From positions 5,316,001-5,380,000 of the forward strand of contig NC_046673.1 in NCBI RefSeq assembly GCF_003369915.1: a DNA stretch of 64,000 bases. The letters are read 5' to 3'. Positions 1-13,436 of the stretch are shown piece by piece. The stretch is from Drosophila miranda (lineage: Eukaryota; Arthropoda; Insecta; Diptera; Drosophilidae). Numbering within the stretch: the first letter of the stretch is position 1; every line of letters begins with the position of its first letter. The position numbers and the translations under genes are program-made. The notes under the pieces are model-generated. The model did no database searches. It saw only the letters and a program-made list of their open reading frames with translations, and was not told the DNA's origin.

Positions 1-3000
1 TAAGAGATCTCTTCGTCGTACTCAGCCTTTTTGAGCATTTGCTGCACACCAAAAGGGATTGGATCGAGATTAGGGCTGTGAAAAAGCGCGTGAGAGGTTA
101 GAGTACTTACCAGAAAACGCTCGCTTTTGTTTTTCCTGTCGCCTGGATTACGGTACCAATAGGCCTCCTCGAGAAGCTTCTTCAGTGACGCATCATCGAG
201 ATCATTGAAGTCGCTATCTTCCCAGGCATCGTATTTTGTCTGCAAGATGTATCAAGCGTCTTTAAAATATAATGTTTTCAACGTTTCGCGACATTGCAAA
301 AAAAATAGATTACACACACTAACGCACACACATTCACACGCACCGCACTCCAGCGTCGAGCATAACCTCACTAGGAAGCGACTTTCAATCCGAACGCATG
401 CGAGGCTCTAACACTTCTACTTTGTTCAATGCACTTTTCCAAGCAGTATGACAATTGTTTTAAATCAAAGCTTATAAAAACACAAAACACATGCGGAATG
501 GTGGAAACACACGACTCAAATAAATGGGTATAATAAAATAGAGATGTATGTTTGTTTGTATGTATATAAAGTGCGGCGGTTCAGTCACGGATGTGGTTTG
601 CTTAAATATGTACAGATTTCTGTTGTTTATACAGTTATTTTATCGCTTCAGAAATTCGAACCAAAGCCACACACAAATGTCGACTGCGATCTGCAGAACA
701 ATTTCTCAAACTAATTTTCGTTCCTTTCCTTATGCGTTTTCTTTGCGGGCAGCGCAATACAGCACTACTATAACGGTTAACCTCTCAATTGCGGACCTCC
801 TTTTTGTACCATCTTCTTTATACATACATATATGTGTGTGTGTGTGCGTGTGTTGATAGGAATGTTCGGGAACATGTTCGCATATATACATGCATATGTA
901 TATATGCATTAGCAGAACAGAGGTGATTCTTTTTTGATTAGGCAGGCAACGAGGAAAAACACGATCAACCCACGCTTACGCAAATATGAAAAACAGTTCG
1001 GTCTTCGCTAATGTGGTATTCCGAAACCAATTTTGTACTGCATTGGTGTATTTTTATGTTTGTCGAATCAAACTTCAAACAAATTCTTGATTGAATTTCG
1101 CAACATTATTTCTTTTTCAACATTCCAATTTTGCTTGCGGATAGATATCAGAACCATTAATGTTCTAATTAAGAGACATTGTACGTGTGATATATGTAAC
1201 AGATAACAGATAACAGTACGCATACATACATGCATATGTATATATGCATTAGCAGAACAGAGGTGATTCTTTTTTGATTAGGCAGGCAACGAGGAAAAAC
1301 ACGATCAACCCACGCTTACGCAAATATGAAAAACAGTTCAGTCTTCGCTAATGTGGTTTTCCGAAACCAATTTTGTACTGCATTGGTGTATTTTTATGTT
1401 TGTCGAATCAAACTTCAAACAAATTCTTGATTGAATTTCGCAACATTGTTTCTTTTTCAACATTCCAATTTTGCTTGCGGATAGATATCAGAACCATTAA
1501 TGTTCCAATTAAGAGACATTGTGCGTGTGATATAACAGATTTGTAACATTTGCATTCTCGCCTCCTTCTACCCTTGAATAGAACGGAATAAAATATCGTT
1601 GATGAGGATAAGAAGCCCAAGCTTTTGAATGCTAATATTGGGATTTTTTTCGCATCAATATATTATACATACATACATATGTACATATATCGATATAGAT
1701 AGATATGTATGTATACCATCTTCTATATTCAGGAGGCTGCCTAATTAGCGGCTTAATTTTGATATAAATTTATTTATCGTCGTAGTTGAGGCTTTCATTT
1801 CGGCGCGCCATACTTGTTGTGCAGCACAGACGGGCTTCTTGCTCGATTGAAAAGGATAGAAAATTGTGTAAACAAAATAAACAACATAACGATTTGGTAA
1901 TCCCGTCTCGAAACAATATCAAAAACATGTACAGATGTAGATTTCTCAATTGAAATGAATTTTGTTTCTTTTATTCTTTATCATCTCCACTTTGCGGCTC
2001 AATTCAATATCGGTTAATTTTCCAATTTCGCTTAAGGCACAGATCGCCAATCGCGTGGGCGTGTCAGTACGAGTTTTTGTTAAACAAAAAACAGTGATGT
2101 GTGCGTGTGCCTGTGGTATTCTCCCTTCAAAATTTTGTGGCTCCTGCCCATGGATTATCTTCGTTAGGGGTATCAAAGTAAAAGATTAAAATGAAAAATG
2201 AACAAGCAAAATACAAAAAAATGAATTAGAAATAAATTCAGCTTTCTTATCGTGCTAATATATGTACAAAAATGTGTTGTGTGGTTAATATCTTTGTTAT
2301 TTGTTATTTTTTTGTCAACTTCTAGGTGAGTTCTTATTTTATATGTATTTACATTTCCCCACGATGAAAAAAAACCATTTAAATCGCGCTTTCTTTACCC
2401 AAAGCAACGTAATTCTTAAGAGCATGTCAGGGTAATTCAATATTTCATTTATTCAATTATTTGTACGGCATGCAGCTAACAAACATATTATGGAAAGTGC
2501 TTAAAAGGGATTTAAAATGTTTAAATGGGTTCAAATGATGCAGAAGAGGAGTAAAATATAGGTAAGTAAATAATGTGGAATGATATAGAAATTAGTCATA
2601 AATAAGAGTGAGTAGGATTGTTAGTACGTAGCTTATGATTAGTATGTATGTATGTATGAATAATTGATTAACTTAGCATACATTGTATGTCCTATGATTA
2701 ATATAGGTAGTATGTGTGATTTCTTTTTTATAAGCTAGTGAAACAGTGAATAATTTCGATATTAAAAGAAGGTGTGTTTGTGTTACGTAGCTAATAAATG
2801 ATATGATAGATACACGTGCGCAACCTGGCGGGGTGCACCAAGGCTGTTCACGCACCGTCGTCCCCATCCCACGATACAATGACGTATTTACAGATGAAAT
2901 AGTTGCGAAACCAATACAAGTACCAAAACAAAACAACCAAATAACCAGAGGGGGGACGGAGTGGGTTTGGGGTTTTTGAAGGATACAAAGATGATGATGA

Positions 3001-3770
3001 TGATGATGGATACATGCCTCTCTGTGTACTGCACTCACCTTTTTCTTTTTCTGTCGCTTTCCCACATTCTGATCATCCTGGGTTTTACCCTTCGCTCCCA
3101 CCCCATACTGCAGGCGCCTGCGTGTGGGTCCTTCCAGCTTTGACGTATCGTCAAGAAATGAGTAGACGAAGTTGGCGCCCCCTGCATCTTCAGGAGTCGT
3201 TATGTTACTGGAAGTTGACAGGACCTCTGACGCTGATGCTGACGTTGACGCTGATAACGATGGTATGGGAGTGGTGGAGCCATCGCTGCCACAGCCACTG
3301 CCACTGCCACTGCCACTGGGATTGTTATGACTGTTAATGGTACTGTTGCTGCCACTGATTGGGGGGGAGTATGACTTCCTCTTATCGCTATCTGTCACTG
3401 ACTTTGACGTGGATTTCGCATTTGTAGATGCTGCTTTTTTCTGGCCACGAAACCCGATACTCCCATCGTCACGTTGCACCGGCACGCTGTCGTGTTTTGC
3501 CAAATTATTTGCCATTGCTTCTAACAGCTCTGCCGTGCTATGTGCGGTCGGAGTTGTCTTTGTCGATGTTGTAGTGGTAGTGCTTTTGCTCATAGTCCCA
3601 GACGCAATTGATACAATGGGCGTATGGAGTATAATGGATGGTATCTTACTATTGGCTGCAGCCAAGCGCTCTGCAGATCGCTCACCAGAAGCGGTTGCAA
3701 ATGAGGTTGTGGATGGTTGTGTTGTGGATGATGATGTCTCTGGTGATGCTGGCTTTTGTTCATTGTTCAT
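1..3770 (-). CDS. Unidentified low-complexity protein, 3' part of gene only (three coding exons, runs off the window)
   Basis: Not recognised. I assembled three exons on the minus strand: 3770-3039, 239-111 and 41-1, continuing past the left edge. All junctions are GT-AG and phase 0 (donors GTGAGT after 3039 and GTAAGT after 111). The start MNNEQKP is preferred over an upstream in-frame Met at 3812, because splice-like sequence lies between them. The first exon (244 codons) is rich in Ser, Thr and Gly, ends in a basic KRQKKKK stretch, and looks disordered. The second exon is compact and charged (DDASLKKLLEEAYWYRNPGD) and the third starts QMLKKAEYDEE, so a small helical conserved domain probably lies in this C-terminal part. 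From memory of the CG numbering of neighbours it could be the CG4857 orthologue, but this is unverified. Exon structure is fairly secure; function is unknown. Confidence 0.6.
240..3038 (-). other. 2.8-kb intron of the unidentified gene
   Basis: It lies between the donor GTGAGT (3038-3033) and the acceptor CTTGCAG ending at 240. It is AT-rich and holds a tandem duplication (880-1540), CA/TG and TATG microsatellites (about 830-856, 2640-2657), a HIS-like GATGAT run near 2990 and an isolated TATCGATA at 1688-1695. I see no conserved coding exon in it. Confidence 0.55.
880..1540. repeat. Direct tandem duplication, about 315 bp unit at 340-bp spacing
   Basis: The sequence from about 881 (CATATATACATGCATATG) to 1194 reappears from 1221 to about 1534 with only scattered substitutions, for example GGTATTCC against GGTTTTCC. 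The copies are separated by a short stretch of AGATAACAGATAACAG repeats. It is intronic, with no transposon termini visible. Confidence 0.9.
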
Positions 3771-5787
3771 CTTTTGGGTGGCATATAACAGGGCGACCAG
3801 GTGACGAAACAATCAAATGCCATCAAAAATTTCCCGAACCTGTAGAGAGCCAAAATACACATATATGCCATGATGGTTAGTATGTGCGACCTGCGGTCTG
3901 TGGTCGTGGTCGTGGTCAAGGCCAGGGATTCAGTTACTGCCCATAGCCAAACCATACTTACAAACTGTTGCCCGGTGTTGGGCTTATCTGCTGCTGGTGG
4001 GTGGCTCTGCTCTTCCTCTTCCCCACGGTATTAGCTAGGAAGCTCACAGCTGGCCAGCGCCTTGCGGACGCCACCGCTTCTGCTAGTTAACGATGCTGCC
4101 GCTTCTGTTGGTCTTCCGTTAGTTATTGTCGATTTCAAATAATATAGTTTAGGGGCGCTGCCCTCCTATTGCGTATTGACTTCTACTCCTCCTGCTTTTG
4201 CACTTGTCAAGCCACACACAAAAAAATAACCGAACCACTCGCTCGCTGTGGCGCCGAACCACACACTGTTTTAAAACACGGCCAACTGTCCTATTTTCGC
4301 AGATCTACGTTGACTCAACAATACATTTATTAGTTCTTGTGTGTAAAGTGAGATATGCGGCAATCAAATGTGCGACAATTGCATTTCGTGCTGCAACAAA
4401 ATGTTGCAGAGTGTCGGTTGATGCCTCCTGCTGTTGTTGTTTGCTTGGGTTTATCGGATGACAGTTAAACGGCTGGGTCGTAGAATTAAAACACTGCACA
4501 GAAAAAGCATGGGATGAAACATTTGTATCGTTAATTACTTGACAATTCTTATGGTTGCCTTTTTAGGCGGCCTCGTCTTCGTCGGTAGCTTCACAATTCG
4601 TAAAAAAAATTATTCCTTTTTTTTGCCATACAAGCCAACTAGTGTTGTCAAGCTACTGAATGCTAACTTGCGTTGCCAGTGCAACGGCATTCCATTTATG
4701 GGCGAATTTTATGGACGTAATACTACTGACGAAGATTACCCCGGGGCTATAGGACTCGATTTATTCATTGTTTGTTAAGCGCGTAATATTTAATCAGACA
4801 TTGTCAGATTATTCGCTGCGGATGGGCTTAGCTTGCGATTTGTTGCGCACGCTAGTTGGCAACCCTGTTGCTGTTGTCAGTGGCAACACCAGCGCAAAAC
4901 ACGTCATTTTGCCACACAGGTTTTTTTTGCAATTGAAAAGGAATGCGCCTTTTTTCATTAGTATGTATACATATGTTGTCATATATATGATTGGGCCGTG
5001 TGTGTGAATGCATTAACAATGCTTACAATGCACTTTTTTGTTTATCACATTTGTTATTCACTGATACACACGATAGGCGGCGACAGCTGTATAACATTAT
5101 GCGCACACGCACACACTTACACTTGGGAGCGCAGGTATGCCTACAATCTATGCAATGCTGCTACTACACAGAACTGTGTACATTTTTCTGACCTTCTCTT
5201 TGAACATTACAAGTAAAACGGCACTTATACACTGAAATTGCAAATTGCCATTGTGGCATAGAGGTCAAAATGCAAAAATATTTGATTGTAAATGCAATAT
5301 GCAACTGTTTGTAGCATGCACAACAGGATTTGTTTCATCGCACAGCACATGAAAAATTTAGAAAAGAACACTTTTACGCTGTTGCGTTAGCAACACTTTT
5401 TCCAACTTTTTGCAACACTGCAAGTGTCGGCAGCATCGATATTTATAAACTGTGATGTCACAACTCATTCGAAACTATCGCCTTTTTTTACTATACCTAC
5501 GTTTGTTGATATTGGAATGCTTAAAAGGAATGTAGATTTATTAAAAAACTTAAATTGATTATTAATGTGTTAAATATTTACTGTCAGTATTGATGAAATT
5601 ATTTGCATATTGATTCTTTTAGCTGGAAAACATCAATACTCGATGTGTTCACAAATTACATCGATGAAATGTCGGTATATTTTCATTACCTGGCAACCCT
5701 GCTGTTTGCATATTTGCAAGTTGCTTGTGTTCTTAAATTTCTTAAATTGCACCAAAATAAACGAGTGTGTAATAATAACAGGGGCAA
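3771..5787. other. Divergent intergenic/5' UTR region between the unidentified gene and Tip60
   Basis: On the minus strand a GTAAGT donor at 3961-3956 and a CTCTACAG acceptor at about 3842 suggest a 5' UTR exon upstream of 3962. The right part (about 4500-5787) is AT-rich with several short ORFs and no conserved coding signal. A partial DRE-like CATCGATATTTATAAA lies at about 5433. I see no TSS motif strong enough to place either promoter exactly. Confidence 0.3.
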
Positions 5788-7663
<1,876 letters not shown>

Positions 7664-7927
7664 CCCAACCTCTCACCCCGCCATGCAACGCTCGCTTACA
7701 CCAAGCTGTAATATTTGTAAATTCATTGTAGATGGCCTGCTATTGCTATTAACCCAGCCACAGCGTGGTCGCTTGAGCCGGCTACCCGCCGCAGGACTGA
7801 CCTGACCAGTGCTGGCATGCCCCGAGCCCCGCAAGAGACTAACTGGAAGCCTTGTAGTTCGTAAATAATAGTTTTTATCTGTTACGCTTTTAATAATGTA
7901 CAAAGAATCCATGTATTCCAAATATAT

Positions 7928-8476
7928 TTATGACGAATCAACATTCTTGCCCGATTCTCTCGGCGGTAGCTCACTGACCGGATTGTCCAGTGCCTGCAGA
8001 ATAGCCGTTTCCAGACCGTTCTCCACCAGCTCCACCGACGCGTGCACCGCCTTGAGGGCCTCGTGATTGTCGGCACAGTTTTGCTGCTGCTTTCTAAGTA
8101 GGGAGCGCGCTCGGTGGCCCGTCTCCAGCTTGATTCTGCACTGCTCAATGGTCTGTTGGTCTAAGATCGTGGTTTCTTTGTCGCTATCAATTTTTGATGC
8201 CAACATTTTTACATCGCTCGCTATACATGGGGGGGCCTGATCAGGACAAACGCTTTTCTGAGCGTCTGCGGCGTTCCGCAGTAGGGTGCACTTCGCAATG
8301 CCGACCAAGCGCTGGTAGTGGCTTTGGTACTCGCACATGGCGTCTAGCCAGTTACGCGCGTGCTCCTCCACATTGCGCTGAACGTTCTTGTTGTCTTCGG
8401 TGAATCGCTTGATGGCTTCCAGATGTATTAAATATTGTATATCGTCGAGACCACTGTCTGCAAATGATGATTCCAT
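7928..8476 (-). CDS. Small single-exon, helix-rich protein, possible augmin subunit Dgt4
   Basis: An intact 182-codon ORF on the minus strand, convergent with Tip60 and divergent from Nsun2 (414 bp between start codons). The sequence is acidic and predicted to be largely helical (MESSFADSGLDDIQYLIHLE at the start, then LVENGLETAILQALDNPVSE near the end), with no membrane segment or zinc motif. Size, helical character and the gene neighbourhood remind me of Dgt4 (CG4865), a subunit of the augmin complex that recruits gamma-tubulin to spindle microtubules. I could not confirm this by alignment, so the symbol is withheld. That it is a real gene is fairly sure: it is long, stop-free and correctly spaced between two housekeeping genes. 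Confidence 0.7.
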   Translation of the reverse strand: MESSFADSGLDDIQYLIHLEAIKRFTEDNKNVQRNVEEHARNWLDAMCEYQSHYQRLVGIAKCTLLRNAADAQKSVCPDQAPPCIASDVKMLASKIDSDKETTILDQQTIEQCRIKLETGHRARSLLRKQQQNCADNHEALKAVHASVELVENGLETAILQALDNPVSELPPRESGKNVDSS

Positions 8477-8890
8477 TTTGGATTCGACTTTTCTGAAAAT
8501 GGTGACTGTGCTATCGAAATGCGCTTTCGATTACTCCAAATACAACCAAATGTGAGAAGGTGGCGCATTCTGCTACACTGTGACGTCATTCGGGATGATT
8601 TTCAATGTTTGATGATCATATCAAAATATAACTTTATGCGGGGTATTATACTGATAAAGAATGATTATAATAAAGGCTGAAGCTGATATATATATTTACC
8701 TCACTATAGTACCTTGTCACCATTATTGAGTTATCGAACATATTCTGGCAGCGCTATGCCACCTAGACAGTGCTGCCAGACTTCAATCCAACACGTGCTG
8801 CCGGCTGTTTCGTACTGTGGGCGCCTGAAAAATAAATATTTGTTCATAATTTGTCATATACTTGGACTAGCACGAAGAAATTCTTTGACA
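8477..8890. promoter_or_regulatory. Shared divergent promoter region of the 182-codon gene and Nsun2
   Basis: 414 bp separates two divergent start codons. It contains TATCGAA-like half-DRE sequences (about 8511 and 8735) and TACACTGTGACGTCAT (8571-8586), which includes a CRE-like TGACGTCA. I see no canonical TATA box at a sensible distance. This is typical of a TATA-less housekeeping promoter, but the assignment is inference. Confidence 0.35.
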
Positions 8891-11225
8891 ATGGCGCGTG
8901 GAAAGAAACAGAATCCCTTTGCGGCCCGAAAACGCCAAAAGCGCGAAAACGTACGTAGCCTTTTCCATCAATTATTTCTCTTAAAACCATAGTTTTTTTT
9001 TCTGTAATTCCCATTACTGTGATTCAGGGTCCACAACGCCCCGATCGGCGTTCCGAGCCTTACGAGGAGACCAAACGCGACAATATATCATTCATCAAGT
9101 ACTATCACCTACAGAAGATTTGCCAAACAGAGGAGGAATGGACGCAGTTCCTCGAATCCATTCGCGACAATCTGCCAACCACGTTTCGTGTGACGGGCTT
9201 CAAGGGCGAGGCGAAGGCCCTGCTGAACATCATCGAGACGCAGCTCTTCACCGAATATGTGCGCGCGGTGGCGGAACTACACCAAAAGCCGCCAGAGCAA
9301 GTGGAGCGACCCCTGTGCCTGCCCTGGTATCCCAACGGGATGGCCTATCAGCTCCAACTCACGCGCAAGGACATACGACGCTCAGAGCCTCTTTACCGGC
9401 TGCACAACTTTCTCATTGTGGAGACGACGGCGGGAAGTATCAGTCGTCAGGAGGCCGTCTCTATGATCCCACCCATTGTGCTAGACGTAAAGCCCACGGA
9501 CAAGGTCCTGGATATGTGTGCTGCGCCCGGCTCCAAGACGGCCCAGCTTATCGAAGCGCTGCACGCCTCGCCCGAGGAGCACAAGATCCCGCCCGGCTTT
9601 GTCCTGGCCAACGATGTGGACAATAATCGCTGCTACATGCTGGTTCACCAGGCAAAGCGTCTGAACTCGCCCTGCCTGCTGGTGACCAACCACGACAGCA
9701 GCATCTTTCCGAACCTGTTGCAGAGCAACGAGGACGGTGCCAAGTCCGTTCTCAAGTTCGACAAGATCCTCTGTGATGTTCCATGTTCCGGAGATGGTAC
9801 GCTCCGAAAGAATCCCGATATCTGGACCAAGTGGAACTTGGCCCAGGCCTACAACCTTCATGGGATACAGTACCGCATTGTGCGTCGCGGTGCCGAGATG
9901 CTCGAGGTGGGTGGGCGCCTGGTCTACTCCACCTGCTCTCTCAATCCCATTGAGAACGAGGCTGTGCTGCAGCGTATTCTGAAGGATGCCGATGGAGCCC
10001 TCGAGCTGGTGGATGCTGGTCACCTAGTGCCCGGCTTGAAGTACAATCCCGGCATGACAGACTGGAAACTGGCCACCAAGGAGGTGGATACTGTATACAC
10101 AAGCTTCGACGAGGTACCGGAGACGCTGCACACCATCATCCGTCCAGCCATGTTCCCGCTGCCCGCCGAGGACATGGCCAAGATTAACCTGAACAAGTGC
10201 ATGCGGATACTGCCGCATCTGCAGGACACCGGCGGCTTCTTTGTGGCCGTCATCGTTAAGCGCCGCCAGCTCAGCTTCGAGAAGAACGATGTGCAAGACT
10301 TGGTGGAGAAAGCAGCTAAAACTGCCGTCGAAGAGCCCCAACTCGACGAGTCCGGCAAGCCCATCGAGGCGAAGAACGTGCCGTGGGGACCACAGCGGAA
10401 GAGAAAACGACTCCATGGGTATAAGGAGGATCCGTATGTGTTCTTTGGAGAGGAAGATGCCGACTACAATGCCATCAAGGAGTTCTACCAGCTGGACGAG
10501 TCGCTCAGCAAGCGCTGTCTCCTCACCCGCTGCGTCACCGAGAAGAAAAAGAACATCTATTACTGCTCGGAGCCCATCCGGAAGCTGGTGGTGAACAACG
10601 AGCACAACATCAAGATTATAAACACAGGTGTAAAGACATTTGTCCGCTGCGAGAACCGCCACACGGTTCATCCATATCGGCTAGCACAAGAGGGTTTGCA
10701 GACCTCCAACGCGTTCATGGGCAGCAGTCGTCGCATCGAGATCCATCGCGACGATCTGGTCCGGCTGCTTAACTGCACCGATCCCACGAAACCGCCCTCG
10801 ACCCACGAACTGAAGCAGGCCACCCAGGACCGCTGCAGTGAGCTCGGTAAGCCGAATAACCACTTATGTCGCAGAATTTTGTAATCTCCATCTTCTGACA
10901 TTTCGCTCTAGGCGTGGGCAGCTGCATCCTGAAGTACGTGGACGAACAGTTTACCCTATTCGTGGTTGGATGGCGCGGCACTTCTAGCCTGCGGGCCTAT
11001 GTCGATCGCGACGAGACCATTCACATCCTCCGTCTGCTCGGCGCCGATCTCAGCAAGTTTGAGGTCAACAAATACGAGGAGGCCAAGAAGGCGGCCGTCG
11101 CAGCAGCAGCAGCAGCAGCAGGAGCAGCATCCGCCGCAGAGAATGGGGCTAATGGTGCAGAGATAGAGGCCCAAGCGACAACACCCACAGCTATGGAAGC
11201 CGATGAACCGGCAACGGAGAGTTAA
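8891..11225 (+). CDS. Nsun2: tRNA/RNA cytosine-5 methyltransferase NSUN2 orthologue
   Basis: SAM-dependent m5C RNA methyltransferase acting on tRNAs and other RNAs, nuclear/nucleolar in animals. Coding exons 8891-8950, 9028-10846 and 10912-11225 join in frame to 730 residues, close to the family length. The N-terminus is basic (MARGKKQNPFAARKRQKREN). The Rossmann core shows the SAM-binding motif DMCAAPGSKTAQ (182-193), the PC motif DVPCSGDGTLRK with C273, and the TC motif STCSLNP with the nucleophilic C323. These match the known C271/C321 pair of human NSUN2. The C-terminus is an alanine tract (AAVAAAAAAAG) followed by an acidic tail. Introns are 77 and 65 nt. A likely ATTAAA signal sits at about 11252. 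Confidence 0.95.
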
Positions 11226-12407
11226 TAGAGTTATAATCTCCTTGAAAATGCATTAAATTTGACTCTCCGCCTCCACTGATACCCTCTTCTCTGGAGGGGT
11301 TTGTATAATTACTATGAAAAATATACATATATGTATTCTAATATATAGTAATATTTGCTCCTTTTTTGTACTCTTGCAGACAGTTCTATATATAGCATAT
11401 ATGTATATTAAATATAAATATATATAATAATATTAATATACTAGTGGGCAAGAACCCCAGCCATGGGGGGGAACTACGGGACCACGACGACCCAAAATTG
11501 TTAGATATTAATAGAGATAAGCCGCCGACATAAATCGGATTACAAGGAACATCGGATCTGTTAAATCAATATCGGAACAGTATATCATTTAAATAGATAT
11601 ATATAGAAATGGCCAGACTTCCGATTGAACAAAAGAAAAATCACAGTTTCCATGGAATCGAACAATCAGACAGATAGGTGACCATGAACAGGTGCCAAAT
11701 GTTTAGTTCACGCAATCGGCCAATCTATAAATATGTTTGAAATTTTGTCAATGTTATCGACAGCTAATCGATTGATTAACGAATGGAAATCAAGTGCCTC
11801 CAAGATTGTACTCTTTTTACCCCACTCAAATTCGCCGCCCGAGAAAAAAAGAAACCATTATTTTGAATACGTTTTTGTTATAAAATGTTATATTTATGGT
11901 TTTATTTTTGTTTTTCCAGTATAAATATATCATATGTAAAGTATATAAAAAAAAGTTCATTAAAAAATTACACATACTCTTTATAAAAATGTTTGCTTTT
12001 GTCTTATATCGTTTTCCATACTAGTTGTTTCGTTTTATACGCTTCATACGTGTGTGGTTTTCATGCCTTTTAAAAAGTATTTCTCATATGTTTCCTTTTG
12101 TTTTGTTTCTCTTATTGCGTTTCATTTGAGTAAAGTAAGTGGTTTTTTTCGTGTGTTTTGGAAACAATTATGCACAAATATATATTTATAGGGGGAGGGG
12201 GCTTTTTTATAGACGAATGTTTAATGTTAAATACGTTTGTAGGAATGAGACACTGTGTTGCCAGCAACAGCGGCGACGGCTACGGCTACGGCGGCATCGG
12301 CAGCTTTGTTAGTACATAATACAATTTGCAAAGAGAAAACCAAAATACATACATACATGTAAAAAAATAATTATAAAAAAATACTTTTTCAAGCAGGCAG
12401 ACAATAA
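11226..12407. other. Intergenic region between Nsun2 and cib 3' ends
   Basis: About 1.2 kb of AT-rich sequence with TA microsatellites (about 11310-11440) and no ORF of interest. Both flanking genes end towards it, so it holds 3' UTR and polyadenylation sequence rather than promoters. Confidence 0.5.
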
Positions 12408-12413
12408 TTTATT
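12408..12413 (-). promoter_or_regulatory. Candidate polyadenylation signal AATAAA of ciboulot
   Basis: The reverse complement reads AATAAA about 380 bp downstream of the cib stop codon. It is the first canonical hexamer I find there. The 3' UTR would include the CT microsatellite. Confidence 0.4.
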
Positions 12414-12452
12414 GGATGTGGTACAGTAACAGTCTCACGATCTGTGTTGCAA

Positions 12453-12499
12453 GCTCTCTCTCTCTCTCTCGCTCTCTCTCTCTCTCTATCTCTCTCTCC
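12453..12499. repeat. CT/GA microsatellite
   Basis: An almost pure (CT)n run of about 47 bp with single interruptions (GCTC, ATCT). It lies in the presumed cib 3' UTR. Confidence 0.9.
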
Positions 12500-12789
12500 C
12501 CCCACCAACCATCGCTGCAATGACTGGCAATGCCATTCCGGTAATTGTTCAAGTTATTGTGGAGCTTTTCTGATGGATGGCGGCGAATGAGGCGGCTTGA
12601 GTCTGTGCTTCGTGGGTTCTCCTTCTATTACTCGTATGTACGTTAGCCTGAACTGAATGTTCGTTTTGATGGTTTTAGCAAATGGAAAAAGGAAAAAAAA
12701 ACATATATACGTATAGTGTGTGTGTTTTTGTATGCGCTTAAGAGAGATGCAACGTAGTTGGCAATGCTGGATGCGCCTGCCATTTTGGC

Positions 12790-13436
12790 TTAGGCCTTCT
12801 TCTCGGCCTCGATGACCTCCTTGGTAGGCAGCACGTTCTTCTCGTTGGTCTCGGTGTGCTTCAACTTTTTCGCATCGAAATTCTCGATGCCGGCTATGAA
12901 TTGATTCTTCTCCTTCTCCTGTTCAATAGCTGCAATCGAACAACAGAGAAATAGAGCGCACATTAGTTGCATTCACCAACTAAGGCAATCCGCTTGGCCA
13001 GCCAGACAGACACGAGAAACAACCGCTATGGCAGAGGCAAGGCCGGGCCAATATCGTTTTATGGCCAACAACAGATGGTGTCCAAACAGAGCAGAATATG
13101 GCCAGACAGACTGACACTCACCTTCCTTATCGGGCAACGGGTTCTTCTCGTTGGTCTCGGTGTGCTTCAAGTTGTTCTGATCGAATGCAGTGATGCCCTC
13201 GAAGATCGATTGTTGGGTCTTCTCGGCAGCCACATCTGTTCGAAAGAGCTCCCCTCAGTTTTTCTCTTTTATCCAGATCTAACCTACTATCCAAACTCAC
13301 CCTCGGCTGTGGGCAAAATTATCTTCTCCTGGGTGCTGGCATTCTTCAGTTTCTCCGTGTTGAAACCCTCCAATTGGCTCTTCAGGTTCTCGGCCACCTT
13401 GGGCAGATCCTTAAGTGCTGGGGCTGTGGATGCCAT
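12790..13436 (-). CDS. cib: Ciboulot, thymosin-beta/WH2 repeat actin-binding protein
   Basis: Binds monomeric actin and promotes barbed-end assembly, profilin-like; known in D. melanogaster for brain metamorphosis. Coding exons 13436-13301, 13235-13122 and 12929-12790 give 129 residues, the length I recall for the fly protein. Three thymosin-beta repeats are visible. Repeat 1 is divergent ([19 protein letters not shown]). Repeats 2 and 3 share [16 protein letters not shown] and [16 protein letters not shown]. Each repeat carries the LKHTET or equivalent actin-contact core. The start codon is immediately preceded by a TTTCAG acceptor (exon edge at 13436), so the 5' UTR must lie on an upstream exon. 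The protein ends in EVIEAEKKA. Confidence 0.95.

Noticed and set aside
1688..1695. Perfect TATCGATA (DRE) palindrome
   Set aside because: It lies deep in an intron within TA-rich repeats, far from any start site, so chance occurrence is likely.
2961..3804. Plus-strand ORFs over the first exon of the unidentified gene
   Set aside because: Low-complexity complements of the Ser/Thr-rich exon. The minus-strand frame is the one that splices in phase with downstream exons.
9481..10671. Antisense ORFs of 180 and 215 codons opposite Nsun2
   Set aside because: They mirror codon-biased Nsun2 sequence and show no family motif.
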